Shown here: positions 55,951 through 64,000 of the stretch, in pieces
Position numbering within the stretch: position 1 is the stretch's first letter
How the letters are laid out: every line of letters begins with the position of its first letter
Program-made: the position numbers and the translations under genes
Notes under the pieces: generated by a model
What the model was told of the DNA's origin: nothing
What the model saw: only the letters and a program-made list of their open reading frames with translations
Databases searched by the model: none
From: Gammaproteobacteria bacterium
Lineage (GTDB): Bacteria; Pseudomonadota; Gammaproteobacteria; Pseudomonadales; Azotimanducaceae
Reading direction: 5' to 3'
NCBI GenBank assembly: GCA_026707735.1
Contig: JAPOWH010000002.1
Coordinates: forward strand, 124,001 to 188,000
DNA: 64,000 nt

Positions 55951-57198
55951 TCACGCAAACCGTTCCAATCTCAGCAAGTCATCCATGGTCTCGCGTGAGC
56001 GAATGATGTGCACGTCCGAGCCGTCTACAAGTACTTCGGCACAGCGAGTGCGCGAGTTGTAATTTGAACTCAATACAAACCCGTATGCCCCGACGTCGTG
56101 GATGGCAAGCAGGTCGCCTTCTGCCAAGGCGAGCTTGCGATCGAGACCAAGAAAGTCTCCCGACTCACAAATGGGTCCTACGACATTCCATGTGCGGGTC
56201 TCGGATTCAGAGGTCTCAACGACTTCGATTTCGTGATGAGCATCATAGAGTGCGGGTCGCAGAAGGTCGTTCATGGCGGCATCGACGATTGCAAAGTTTG
56301 GGTATTTCTCTTGCTCGTCGATCTTTGTGTAGTGCACTGTAGAAAGGAGCAGACCAGATGGCCCAACAAGAAATCTTCCAGGCTCCAAGCCTAGAGTTAG
56401 ATCTCGGCCTGCCAAATGGGTCGCTAGTTCTTTGGCAAGGCTATCGAGCTGCAGTTCACTCTCTTGAGCATAGCGGATTCCAAACCCGCCGCCGATATTG
56501 AGATGGGACAGTGAAATTCCGACTTCATCGAGGCGCTCAACCAGGCCCAGCATTGTCGTTAGAGCCGATTCGTATGGAGCGATGTCGGAGATTTGGGAAC
56601 CAAGGTGGCAGGCAATGCCATCTAGATTCAACACATCGTCCTTGACAATTCGCTTGGCTAGGTCCAAAGCATCGCGAGTGGTCACGCCAAACTTGCTGGT
56701 TTCAAGAGCCGTCGCGATGTATGGGTGAGTACCTGTGTCTACTTCGGGGTTTGTTCGAATTGCGACATTTGCGCGTACATTCAAAGTGGTTGCCGTGCGC
56801 ACTAAGTTCTTATACTCGGAGACGCTCTCCAAATTGATGCAGCCGATGTCGCACTTCAATGCGAACGAGAGTTCCTCCTCCGACTTTCCCACACCGGAGA
56901 AAACAATGCTGGATGGATTGCCGCCGGCTCGCAACACACGTTCAAGCTCACCGCCCGACACCACATCGAATCCGCATCCGCAGTTCGCTAACCGCCTCAA
57001 TATCGCGAGATTAGAGTTTGCTTTGACGGCAAAGAAGGTTTGGTGTTTGATGCCAGAAAAGCTCTCTTCAAACTGCTTTAGTCGATTGAGGATCGACTTC
57101 CACGAGTACACGTAGACGGGCGTGCCTGCAAATCGAGCCAACTCGGTCAAAGGAACATCGTCGACATGCAGAACGTCGTCAATTCGACGCAGATTCAT
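55951..57198 (-). CDS. lysA: Diaminopimelate decarboxylase
   Basis: 415 residues from ATG 57198 (MNLRRIDDVL); a longer upstream frame would overlap all of lptM. PLP lysine K59 in FFAVKANSN, phosphate-binding HLNIGGGFG, EPGRFLVGPSG, and the substrate Cys region GPICESGDFLG. It makes lysine from meso-DAP, the product of its downstream neighbour dapF. The gene begins within the last 20 bases of lptM, so lptM-lysA-dapF is likely one operon, running on to DUF484, xerC and yigB. Confidence 0.93.
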   Translation of the reverse strand: MNLRRIDDVLHVDDVPLTELARFAGTPVYVYSWKSILNRLKQFEESFSGIKHQTFFAVKANSNLAILRRLANCGCGFDVVSGGELERVLRAGGNPSSIVFSGVGKSEEELSFALKCDIGCINLESVSEYKNLVRTATTLNVRANVAIRTNPEVDTGTHPYIATALETSKFGVTTRDALDLAKRIVKDDVLNLDGIACHLGSQISDIAPYESALTTMLGLVERLDEVGISLSHLNIGGGFGIRYAQESELQLDSLAKELATHLAGRDLTLGLEPGRFLVGPSGLLLSTVHYTKIDEQEKYPNFAIVDAAMNDLLRPALYDAHHEIEVVETSESETRTWNVVGPICESGDFLGLDRKLALAEGDLLAIHDVGAYGFVLSSNYNSRTRCAEVLVDGSDVHIIRSRETMDDLLRLERFA

Positions 57199-57304
57199 CT
57201 TGGGGCGCCTGATCTTCTGGATTGGGTGGAGGCAATTCAAGTGGACCCTTGAATCCACAGCCGCAAAGGGCAAAAAGAACTAGCAACAGCACAGCCTTTC
57301 GCAT
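57179..57304 (-). CDS. lptM: LptM-type small lipoprotein (YifL family)
   Basis: 41 residues. Lipoprotein signal MRKAVLLLVLFALCGC with lipid Cys16, followed by the family hallmark GFKGPLELPPP. In E. coli LptM binds the LPS translocon LptD/E and aids its folding. Position before lysA is conserved. A longer frame upstream starts without a signal, so the ATG at 57304 is chosen. Very short genes of this kind are easily missed. Confidence 0.88.
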   Translation of the reverse strand: MRKAVLLLVLFALCGCGFKGPLELPPPNPEDQAPQDESASN

Positions 57305-57530
57305 GGGGCACAGTTTAGTCTGAGACGGGCGGTCGGAGTATATCCAAGGCACAATTTGTGAGGTACGGGATGCTACCTCGTAGACACACCGCAAACTGCC
57401 CCCTACCATGGTTAAGCCTTCGGGCTGGACAGGTAATTGTCGTAACTTCAGGCAACAGTTCGAGGCTTAGATTTGCAGGTTTTCGAACTCGGGAGCTTCC
57501 AATCTTGGAGATTCCGCTGGCCGCACCTTC

Positions 57531-57536
57531 TATAAT
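57531..57536 (+). promoter_or_regulatory. -10 element before trxA
   Basis: Perfect TATAAT, 24 bases before the ATG of trxA and 14 bases before its GGAGG. The best -35 (TTGGAG) lies 20 bases upstream, a longer spacer than usual, so the promoter is only moderately supported. Confidence 0.5.
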
Positions 57537-57560
57537 TGGCGTAAGGTTTTGGAGGTTCAC

Positions 57561-57893
57561 ATGAGCGAGAGCGAGAACATTCATCACGTCACCGACGAGT
57601 CTTGGAATGCCGATGTGCTGGAGGCGGAGACGCCTGTACTTGTCGACTATTGGGCGGAATGGTGTGGACCATGCAAGATGATTGCGCCAATCTTGGAGGA
57701 GATTGCAAACGAATACGCTGATCGCGTGAAGATTTGCAAAATAGACATCGATGACAACATGCAGACTCCGTCCAAGTATGGCGTAAGAGGGATTCCCACC
57801 TTGATGCTGTTTCGCAGCGGTCAGGTGGAGGCGACCAAAGTTGGTGCGCTTTCCAAGTCTCAGCTTGCTGCCTTCATCGATAGCAACATTTAG
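57561..57893 (+). CDS. trxA: Thioredoxin
   Basis: 110 residues from ATG 57561, with GGAGG five bases ahead. Active site WCGPC (34-38), and cis-proline in GIPTL. General thiol-disulfide reductant of the cytosol, reduced by thioredoxin reductase. It stands upstream of rho as in E. coli. No signal peptide. Confidence 0.95.
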   Translation: MSESENIHHVTDESWNADVLEAETPVLVDYWAEWCGPCKMIAPILEEIANEYADRVKICKIDIDDNMQTPSKYGVRGIPTLMLFRSGQVEATKVGALSKSQLAAFIDSNI

Positions 57894-57909
57894 CTAGATG
57901 TTTCGCATG

Positions 57910-57937
57910 CCCAATTCTTGATCTGCACTGAATTGGG
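57910..57937 (+). other. Inverted repeat between trxA and rho
   Basis: CCCAATTC (57910-57917) and GAATTGGG (57930-57937) form an 8-bp stem with a 12-base loop, just after trxA. No U-tract follows. It may end trxA mRNA, protect its 3' end, or belong to a rho leader. Confidence 0.4.
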
Positions 57938-58093
57938 ATGGGGTTGGGCGTTGTGTTCAACCTATAGAAATTTGTGGAATCGTGAACGGTTCTGCAGTCT
58001 GAACTTGTTGCCTTTGCGGATTTCACCATTTCGATCTTTGGGAACTATCAACAAACAAATTGGACGAATGCATTGATTCGTGCTACATTGCAC

Positions 58094-58168
58094 ATGAAAT
58101 TCCTTCGCATCCCCCTGCGTATCCTCACAGGGAGATCCACCTTCTTCAACCTAAGTAAATATCTATGA
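58094..58168 (+). CDS. Possible rho leader peptide (24 residues)
   Basis: ATG at 58094 opens a 24-codon frame ([13 protein letters not shown], then [11 protein letters not shown]) whose TGA overlaps the rho ATG at 58165 as ATGA. The product is basic and amphipathic. Enterobacteria carry a short rhoL frame at this place, but I do not see sequence resemblance. No good ribosome site precedes it, and a TTGGAC-N18-TACATT pair at 58060-58089 would start RNA too late to include it. The stop-start overlap is the main support. Confidence 0.4.
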   Translation: MKFLRIPLRILTGRSTFFNLSKYL

Positions 58169-59490
58169 CCCCACAAACTGCTGCCGTAGAGCAAACTGAA
58201 TCTATGAACCTAACCGATCTGAAGCGATGCCCCACGCCTGAGCTAGTAGAAATAGCTGAAGGCATTGGAATTGAGAATATTGGGAGGGCTCGCAAACAGG
58301 AAATCATTACACAGATACTGCGAAAGCAGTCGAAAAACGGCGTGGAAATATTTGGAGATGGAACCCTTGAAGTTCTTCAAGACGGTTTCGGATTTCTGAG
58401 ATCCCCGTACGCTAGTTACCTAGCAGGTCCGGACGACATCTATGTGTCTCAGACGCAGATTCGTAGGTTTAGTCTGAGGACTGGCGACAATATATCGGGC
58501 AAAGTTCGCGCGCCACGAAATGGCGAACGCTACTTTGCACTGCTCAAGATCGATGAGGTCAACCACAGCCCCGCAGACTTCGAAACCAAGCGGCGCCAGA
58601 TTCTTTTTGAGAATCTAACTGCCGTCTTCCCCAACTACAGATATACATTGGAGCGAGGCAACGGTAGCACTGAAGATCTGTCCGGTCGCATCGTGGATCT
58701 GATCGCTCCGATAGGCAAGGGCCAGCGAGCCTTGATTGTCTCCCCGCCAAAGGCGGGCAAGACCCTTATGCTTCAAGCCATTGCGCAGTCGCTTGCAGCG
58801 AACCATCCGAATGTCGAACTTATCGTTCTGTTGATCGATGAGCGACCTGAGGAAGTTACCGAAATGAAACGATTGGTTCGTGGCGAAGTCGTGGCGAGTA
58901 CATTCGATGAGCCCCCGACGCGGCACGTTCAGGTGTCCGAAATGGTCATCGAAAAAGCAAAGCGGATGGTGGAACAAAACCGCGACGTCGTGATCTTGCT
59001 GGACTCGATAACCCGACTGGCTCGCGCATTCAACAACACGGTTCCCTCGAGCGGAAAGGTGCTAACTGGCGGCGTAGATGCCAACGCATTGGAACGTCCA
59101 AAGAGGTTCTTCGGTGCAGCTCGGAACTTCGTCGAAGGGGGTAGCTTGTCAATAATCGCTACTGCCCTCGTTGACACCGGTTCCCGGATGGACGAAGTGA
59201 TTTACGAGGAGTTCAAGGGCCGAGGCAATCAGGAGTTGCAGCTTGAACGCCATATAGCGGAAAAACGAATCTATCCCGCCATTAACATACGACGCTCCGG
59301 CACTCGCCATGAGGAACTGCTCATGAACGAGGAGGAACTTCAGCGGGCATGGATTCTGCGACGATTGCTTAATGACATGGACGACATCGACGCCATTGAG
59401 TTCCTAGTCGACAGACTCAAGAACACCAAGACTAACTCGGAATTCTTCAATTCGATGAAGTCTGTGGATGCTCTAAAGAAAGGTCAGTAG
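58165..59490 (+). CDS. rho: Transcription termination factor Rho
   Basis: 441 residues from ATG 58165; ATG 58204 ([14 protein letters not shown]) gives the N-terminus usual in E. coli, and either may be used. RNA-binding cold-shock-like domain ([19 protein letters not shown]), Walker A PPKAGKT (around 194), Walker [16 protein letters not shown]- and R-loops. Hexameric RNA-dependent ATPase that ends transcription at rut sites. It follows trxA in the order seen in E. coli. rho commonly limits its own expression through its leader; the long non-coding stretch here would allow that. Confidence 0.96.
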   Translation: MTPQTAAVEQTESMNLTDLKRCPTPELVEIAEGIGIENIGRARKQEIITQILRKQSKNGVEIFGDGTLEVLQDGFGFLRSPYASYLAGPDDIYVSQTQIRRFSLRTGDNISGKVRAPRNGERYFALLKIDEVNHSPADFETKRRQILFENLTAVFPNYRYTLERGNGSTEDLSGRIVDLIAPIGKGQRALIVSPPKAGKTLMLQAIAQSLAANHPNVELIVLLIDERPEEVTEMKRLVRGEVVASTFDEPPTRHVQVSEMVIEKAKRMVEQNRDVVILLDSITRLARAFNNTVPSSGKVLTGGVDANALERPKRFFGAARNFVEGGSLSIIATALVDTGSRMDEVIYEEFKGRGNQELQLERHIAEKRIYPAINIRRSGTRHEELLMNEEELQRAWILRRLLNDMDDIDAIEFLVDRLKNTKTNSEFFNSMKSVDALKKGQ

Positions 59491-59559
59491 CAACTCCCAC
59501 TCACCTTCGTACAGACCTCGCGGCGACGCGGTGTCCCACAAAGCTAATGCGAACGTTGG

Positions 59560-60336
59560 CTAGCGCCCAACAAATTTAGGTTCACGCTTTTCAACGAACG
59601 CTCGCATTGCCTCTCTCGAATCTTGGCTAGCCCCAGTCCGGCTGTGTCTCTCCGTCTCGAGCTCAATGTAGTCGCGAAGGGGCATGTTCTCGGCGTTAAT
59701 GAAATTCTTTTTCATTTCGCCTATGGCTAGGGGCGCGGACTTGGACAGGCGCAGTCCAATGGACCTGACTTCCTCTCGCAGAGAGTCGTCGGAGAAGACC
59801 TTGAGGACCAACCCAATCCGCTCAGCTTCGGAGGCACTGAATTTCTCCGACATGAAGAACAGCTCGCGAGCTTTCGTGGCGCCGACTATTCGAGGAAGCA
59901 GCCAAGGGCCCGCCATGTCGCCCGAGATTCCTACGCCCAAGAAAGCCGAGTTGAACATCGCTCGCTCAGACGCGTAGCGAAGGTCGCACGCGCAAGCCCA
60001 TCCAAATCCAGCTCCAGCACATGCGCCATTTACAGCGGCAATAGTTACTTTGGGCATTTCGTGCAGGAGAGTGGTGATGTGGAAATACTCTCTGCGACTT
60101 GGTTCTTGGGATTGACCACTAGTGGACGCCTTTAGGTCCACTCCTGGGCAAAAGGCTCGACCTGCGCCCGTGAATATCACGACTCGCACTTCTGATTCTA
60201 GTGCGACGCGATTCAGGCATTCATAGAGCTCCCGCATGAGGGTGTTTGTGATGCCATTGAAGTTGTCGGGACGGTTGAGCGTTACTGTAGCCAGACTTCC
60301 CTCTACCTCATACAGGATGGTTTCATACGTCGTCAT
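59560..60336 (-). CDS. Crotonase-fold enoyl-CoA hydratase/isomerase family protein
   Basis: 258 residues. CoA-binding and oxyanion segments GRAFCPGVDLKAS (59-71) and NGACAGAGFGWACACDLRYAS (103-123). The two glutamates of classical enoyl-CoA hydratase are missing: position 112 is Gly and position 132 is Phe. Asp140 lies in ISGDMAGPWLLPRIVG, in the loop where some isomerase-type crotonases carry their Asp. Isomerase or another crotonase reaction is therefore more likely than plain hydration. Convergent with rho, with a gap of 69 bases. Confidence 0.85.
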   Translation of the reverse strand: MTTYETILYEVEGSLATVTLNRPDNFNGITNTLMRELYECLNRVALESEVRVVIFTGAGRAFCPGVDLKASTSGQSQEPSRREYFHITTLLHEMPKVTIAAVNGACAGAGFGWACACDLRYASERAMFNSAFLGVGISGDMAGPWLLPRIVGATKARELFFMSEKFSASEAERIGLVLKVFSDDSLREEVRSIGLRLSKSAPLAIGEMKKNFINAENMPLRDYIELETERHSRTGASQDSREAMRAFVEKREPKFVGR

Positions 60337-60592
60337 GATTGAGTACCTTGGTGGATCTCCTAGCCTTTTCAGGGCAATTCCATGCTACGGGCAGTAGGGA
60401 TCAAAGCCGCGCTCCCCGACCGTTGTGCATTGGCCCTGAATTCATTGAAATTAGCGCGTTGCCCATTCTAGACAAACGACCCTGTGGCGGATTGCCAGAT
60501 TGCTCCGAGCCAATTTCGATCCGGCAAAAGGAAATGGGAAGGTCGGAAAGGGGAGGGCTCGAAATCCAAAGTCGACAGACGTTGGCCAAAGG

Positions 60593-61279
60593 TTAATCGT
60601 CCAATGCTGACAAGGCTTGCAAGACTGCTTCCTTGGATGCACCTTGCGCGACGAAGACATTGCCAAGTCCTTGCGTCTTGGCGAAATTGGCGATTCTCTC
60701 AGAAGGCACGATTATGTGAGGCCACTTGGCGCAAGGGATTTGGCTTTTTCTCAATGTATCCATTACGGGCGAGAGTGCCGCGCCGCTTCCGATCAATATT
60801 GCATCGATGCCTTCTAATTTGACATTGAATTGTGTGGGGCATCTCTTATACGCCAGCCAAGTGTTCACGTCGTAGTCGTGTTCCCTTAGACCTTTTTCTA
60901 GATCGGTACGACCGCCTCTGCCAGCCACAATGCACACTGAAGTATTAGTGACAAAATCGCGCTGTATCAATTCAAGCAATCCCTCGGTTGATTGAACTCT
61001 CGGGACGGCCACATCCGAGACATGGGCTTTGAGAGCATCCGCTGTCGCAGTACCCACCGCAACACACTTGCCTGAAGTGCTCCACCCCGAGGAGACTGCA
61101 TGGCCTACTGCATGCGTTGAGACAAACACCCACAAATCAATTGATTTCCGTGGACGCGGATCGTCCGTTGCATGGATTTCCATGACGGGAGCCACGAAGG
61201 GGACATACCCTTTGGATTTGAGAAAGGAACCAAGGCGAGAAGCACCAGGCTCTGTACGAGTTACCCAAACTCTCTTCAT
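60593..61279 (-). CDS. hemD: Uroporphyrinogen-III synthase
   Basis: 228 residues. The family is weakly conserved; the call rests on the start VTRTEPGASRLGSFLKSKGY, the later IVAGRGGRTDLEKGLREHDYDV, and overlap with hemC (ATGA, 61276-61279). It closes and rearranges the linear tetrapyrrole made by HemC. Two Rossmann-like halves are expected from length. Confidence 0.88.
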   Translation of the reverse strand: MKRVWVTRTEPGASRLGSFLKSKGYVPFVAPVMEIHATDDPRPRKSIDLWVFVSTHAVGHAVSSGWSTSGKCVAVGTATADALKAHVSDVAVPRVQSTEGLLELIQRDFVTNTSVCIVAGRGGRTDLEKGLREHDYDVNTWLAYKRCPTQFNVKLEGIDAILIGSGAALSPVMDTLRKSQIPCAKWPHIIVPSERIANFAKTQGLGNVFVAQGASKEAVLQALSALDD

Positions 61280-62181
61280 GTGCTCTTTATCAAGTCCAAA
61301 GCGCCCATAGCGATGAGCTGTCCCGCTGCCCGGTCTGCGAGTGTGGATGAAGATTGATCAGTCAGGCTCACTCTCACGGAATGATCGCCGCTTGGATCCA
61401 AAACAACCGCGTGTAATTGAAAGATGCTGCCCAGTTGGACGCAATAGACGCCCATCGGAGCATTGCAATCTGCCTGCAATTCTCGCACGACTGCGCGCTC
61501 GCAATCTGCGACCGCGGAAGTGGGCTGAGAAATCAAAGGGTCCACAATTCTCTTGACCAATTCATCGTCTGTCCGATGTTCGACAGCTAGGCACCCCTGC
61601 CCGGCTGCTGGCACGAAGATCGAGGGATCCAGACAGCAGCCGATTCTTTGCTCAAGCCCAAGACGGCTCAGTCCCGCGCAAGCAAGAACCAAAGCATCAA
61701 CTTCCTGATTGTCCAGCTTCGCAAGTCGAGTTTCGACATTTCCACGAATCGGCTTGATGTTCGATCGATTCACTACGTGTTTCAGCAAAGCGCGGCGTCG
61801 TGCGCTCGATGTACCAATGCATGAATCTGCAGTTAATTCACTCAATGATTTCACTCCGATCAAAGCATCTCTTGCATCCTCCCGATTACCTATTGCGCTA
61901 ATTCGGAGACCTTTGGGAGTTGAGCTGGGCACGTCTTTCATGCTATGCACGGCCAGATCAGCGGATTGGTCAAGCAACGCCAACTCCAATTCCTTGAGGA
62001 AATCCCCCTTTCCGGAGAGTGCTTGAGACGGAGAGGTAGCTGAACGGTCGCCAGATGTTGTGATGCCAACGATTTCCACATCGACATCTGAATTTCTTTC
62101 GAGCAGAAGCGAACGGACATGATTGGCCTGTGCGAGCGCCAACGGGCTGCGACGGGTTGCAAGTCGTATCGTGTGACCCAT
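61276..62181 (-). CDS. hemC: Porphobilinogen deaminase (hydroxymethylbilane synthase)
   Basis: 301 residues. Dipyrromethane cofactor attached at C239 (LQADCNAPMG). Substrate-binding arginines in ATRRSPLA, TSSARRRALL and RGNVETRL. Third haem step, joining four porphobilinogen units. Divergent from argH across 269 bases, as in pseudomonads. Translational overlap with hemD ensures joint output. Confidence 0.95.
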   Translation of the reverse strand: MGHTIRLATRRSPLALAQANHVRSLLLERNSDVDVEIVGITTSGDRSATSPSQALSGKGDFLKELELALLDQSADLAVHSMKDVPSSTPKGLRISAIGNREDARDALIGVKSLSELTADSCIGTSSARRRALLKHVVNRSNIKPIRGNVETRLAKLDNQEVDALVLACAGLSRLGLEQRIGCCLDPSIFVPAAGQGCLAVEHRTDDELVKRIVDPLISQPTSAVADCERAVVRELQADCNAPMGVYCVQLGSIFQLHAVVLDPSGDHSVRVSLTDQSSSTLADRAAGQLIAMGALDLIKST

Positions 62182-62450
62182 TTCTACAATTTCCCGCGCG
62201 AACTGTCCCGGAACAGGAGCCCTAACGCCACTTCACGTTCTGTCAACCGATTTATCGCCTGGCGAGCATGTGCCGAATTAAGGCGCAACGGAGAAGGAGA
62301 GTAGTGCTCTTCAGCGGATCGTTGTAGCAAGTGTGAGACCCTTGGTTGGTATAGTGGAGCTACTTGGTACTGTCGCTGGTGCAATGGCAACCTGTTGCAG
62401 CATCGAAAAATGTACCAGGCGAGTGCAAAATTTCGTTGGTGTGCAGCATC

Positions 62451-63833
62451 ATGGTGCAGAAAACGGGCAAGCGGTGGAGCGGACGATTTTCCGCTGCAAC
62501 CGATGAGTTCGTCGAACAATTTACCGAGTCGGTTAGTTTCGATCGGCGACTTTATCACTTTGACATTCTAGCGTCAGTTGCTCACGCGAATGGCTTGGCG
62601 AAAGCTGGCGTCATTGCAGAGGATGAACGCGATGTCATCGTTGTGGGACTCGATCAAATCCAAGAGGAAATTGAAGCTGGCAGCTTCAGCTGGTCAATTG
62701 TTCATGAAGACGTACATACCAATATCGAGAATAGACTCGTTGAGATCGTCGGTGAAGTGGGAAAGAAACTCCATGCGGGCAGATCGAGAAACGACCAGGT
62801 TGCTACTGATCTTAGGCTATGGCTACGTCACCACGTCGACCAGATAGACGCTCAAATGACTTCGTTGCTATCAGAGTTGGCGGCTTTGGCGGAACGGTAT
62901 GCGGACGCGATCATGCCTGGTTTGACGCATATGCAGAATGCACAGCCAGTTACCTTTGGACACCACATGATGGCTTGGTTCGAAATGCTGTTTCGCGATC
63001 GAGACAGGCTGCGCGAGTGTCGTGCTCGGGTAAGTCACTCTCCTCTAGGTGCGGCTGCTCTAGCTGGCACAAGCTTTCCGATTTCGCGTGAATCCACCGC
63101 GACGGAATTGGGATTTGAGGAAGTTTGCAGGAACTCGCTCGATGCTGTTAGTGATCGAGACTTTGCGATTGAGTTTGTATTCGTTGCAAGTATGACGGCC
63201 GTCCACCTGAGCCGGTGGTGCGAAGAGCTTGTGTATTGGAGTTCGGATCTCATTGGATTTGTGGAGCTCCCCGATGAATTCTGCACCGGTTCGAGCATCA
63301 TGCCGCAAAAGAAGAACCCCGATGTTCCGGAGATCATACGGGGGAAGTCGGGGCGAGTACTGGGTGATCTAGTGGCACTGCTGACGCTGGTCAAGAGTCA
63401 GCCTCTTGCGTACAACCGGGACAATCAAGAAGACAAGCAGAGACTTTTTGATGCGGTGGACACGCTGGCCGATTGTCTCCAAATCCTATGCGATCTGATT
63501 CCGCAAGTGGAGCCCAATCTAGAGCGCATGCTCGAGGCTGCAGGAAGGGGCTATACGACAGCAACCGATATGGCAGATTGGCTAGTGCGACGAGGCATAC
63601 CGTTTCGTGAAGCTCATGAGATCGTTGGAAGCGTTGTCGCTGAGGCCGAGAGCCGCGGCATAGAGTTAAAGGAACTCTCTCTGCCCGAATTGCAGCATTT
63701 CAGCGTAAGATTCGATGAAGAAGTATTTTCTGTGCTTTCAATCGAGGGTTCTGTTGCCGCGCGCAAGCAAACCGGAGGTACTTCTCCAGAAGCGGTTCGC
63801 ACAGCAATTGCAGAGGCACGCACGCGAATCTAG
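62451..63833 (+). CDS. argH: Argininosuccinate lyase
   Basis: 460 residues from ATG 62451; an upstream in-frame ATG (62364) adds residues without homology. N-terminal [16 protein letters not shown], and the fumarase-superfamily signature [16 protein letters not shown] near residue 280. Last step of arginine synthesis, giving arginine and fumarate. The stop lies eight bases from the convergent hemB end. Confidence 0.95.
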   Translation: MVQKTGKRWSGRFSAATDEFVEQFTESVSFDRRLYHFDILASVAHANGLAKAGVIAEDERDVIVVGLDQIQEEIEAGSFSWSIVHEDVHTNIENRLVEIVGEVGKKLHAGRSRNDQVATDLRLWLRHHVDQIDAQMTSLLSELAALAERYADAIMPGLTHMQNAQPVTFGHHMMAWFEMLFRDRDRLRECRARVSHSPLGAAALAGTSFPISRESTATELGFEEVCRNSLDAVSDRDFAIEFVFVASMTAVHLSRWCEELVYWSSDLIGFVELPDEFCTGSSIMPQKKNPDVPEIIRGKSGRVLGDLVALLTLVKSQPLAYNRDNQEDKQRLFDAVDTLADCLQILCDLIPQVEPNLERMLEAAGRGYTTATDMADWLVRRGIPFREAHEIVGSVVAEAESRGIELKELSLPELQHFSVRFDEEVFSVLSIEGSVAARKQTGGTSPEAVRTAIAEARTRI

Positions 63834-63841
63834 GCTGATAC

Positions 63842-64000
<159 letters not shown>

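Overview
The window reads as chromosomal DNA of an aerobic gammaproteobacterium of roughly balanced base composition. The placement rests on gene order: lptM-lysA-dapF-DUF484-xerC-yigB, trxA-rho, hemC-hemD divergent from argH, and glnB. A heme A synthase, a c5-like cytochrome and several acyl-CoA enzymes point to respiratory, fatty- and amino-acid-based metabolism. Ankyrin and leucine-rich-repeat proteins are a weak hint of life near a host. I cannot name the species.

Bases 1-23777 are an accessory locus built by repeated duplication. It opens with the 3' end of a secreted beta-repeat gene. Two copies of a three-gene module follow: protein A and protein B, which are membrane-anchored alpha-solenoids overlapping by ATGA, then an AAA ATPase fused to DUF4143. 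The first ATPase copy (4611-4928) survives only as a deleted ghost. The second (8907-10082) is intact and carries a 40-bp palindrome against its start codon. Six exported proteins of about 730-760 residues come next (10275-23777), in the order I, I, II, I, I, II, closely spaced and probably one transcript. The array stops beside a tRNA-Arg(CCG). No family here matches a described system that I can name.

24114-35282 holds individual metabolic genes: ctaA, an O-methyltransferase, a nucleoside hydrolase, an ankyrin protein, a SNase-like protein with altered active-site arginines, a PhyH dioxygenase, an MDR reductase, a PaaI thioesterase, an unrecognised anchored protein, and a DctPQM TRAP transporter. 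35441-39142 is a small second accessory patch: a secreted LRR protein followed by a lone type I beta-repeat paralogue.

39399-50629 carries catabolic and redox genes: a VOC protein, an AGPS-like flavoprotein, an epoxide-hydrolase-like enzyme, a thiolase-like protein, a methylcrotonyl-CoA carboxylase beta subunit, a TorF-type porin, a fused indolepyruvate ferredoxin oxidoreductase and a cytochrome c. 50869-64000 is housekeeping: glnB, thrC, yigB-like, xerC, DUF484, dapF, lysA, lptM, trxA, a possible rho leader peptide, rho, a crotonase, hemD, hemC, argH and the end of hemB.
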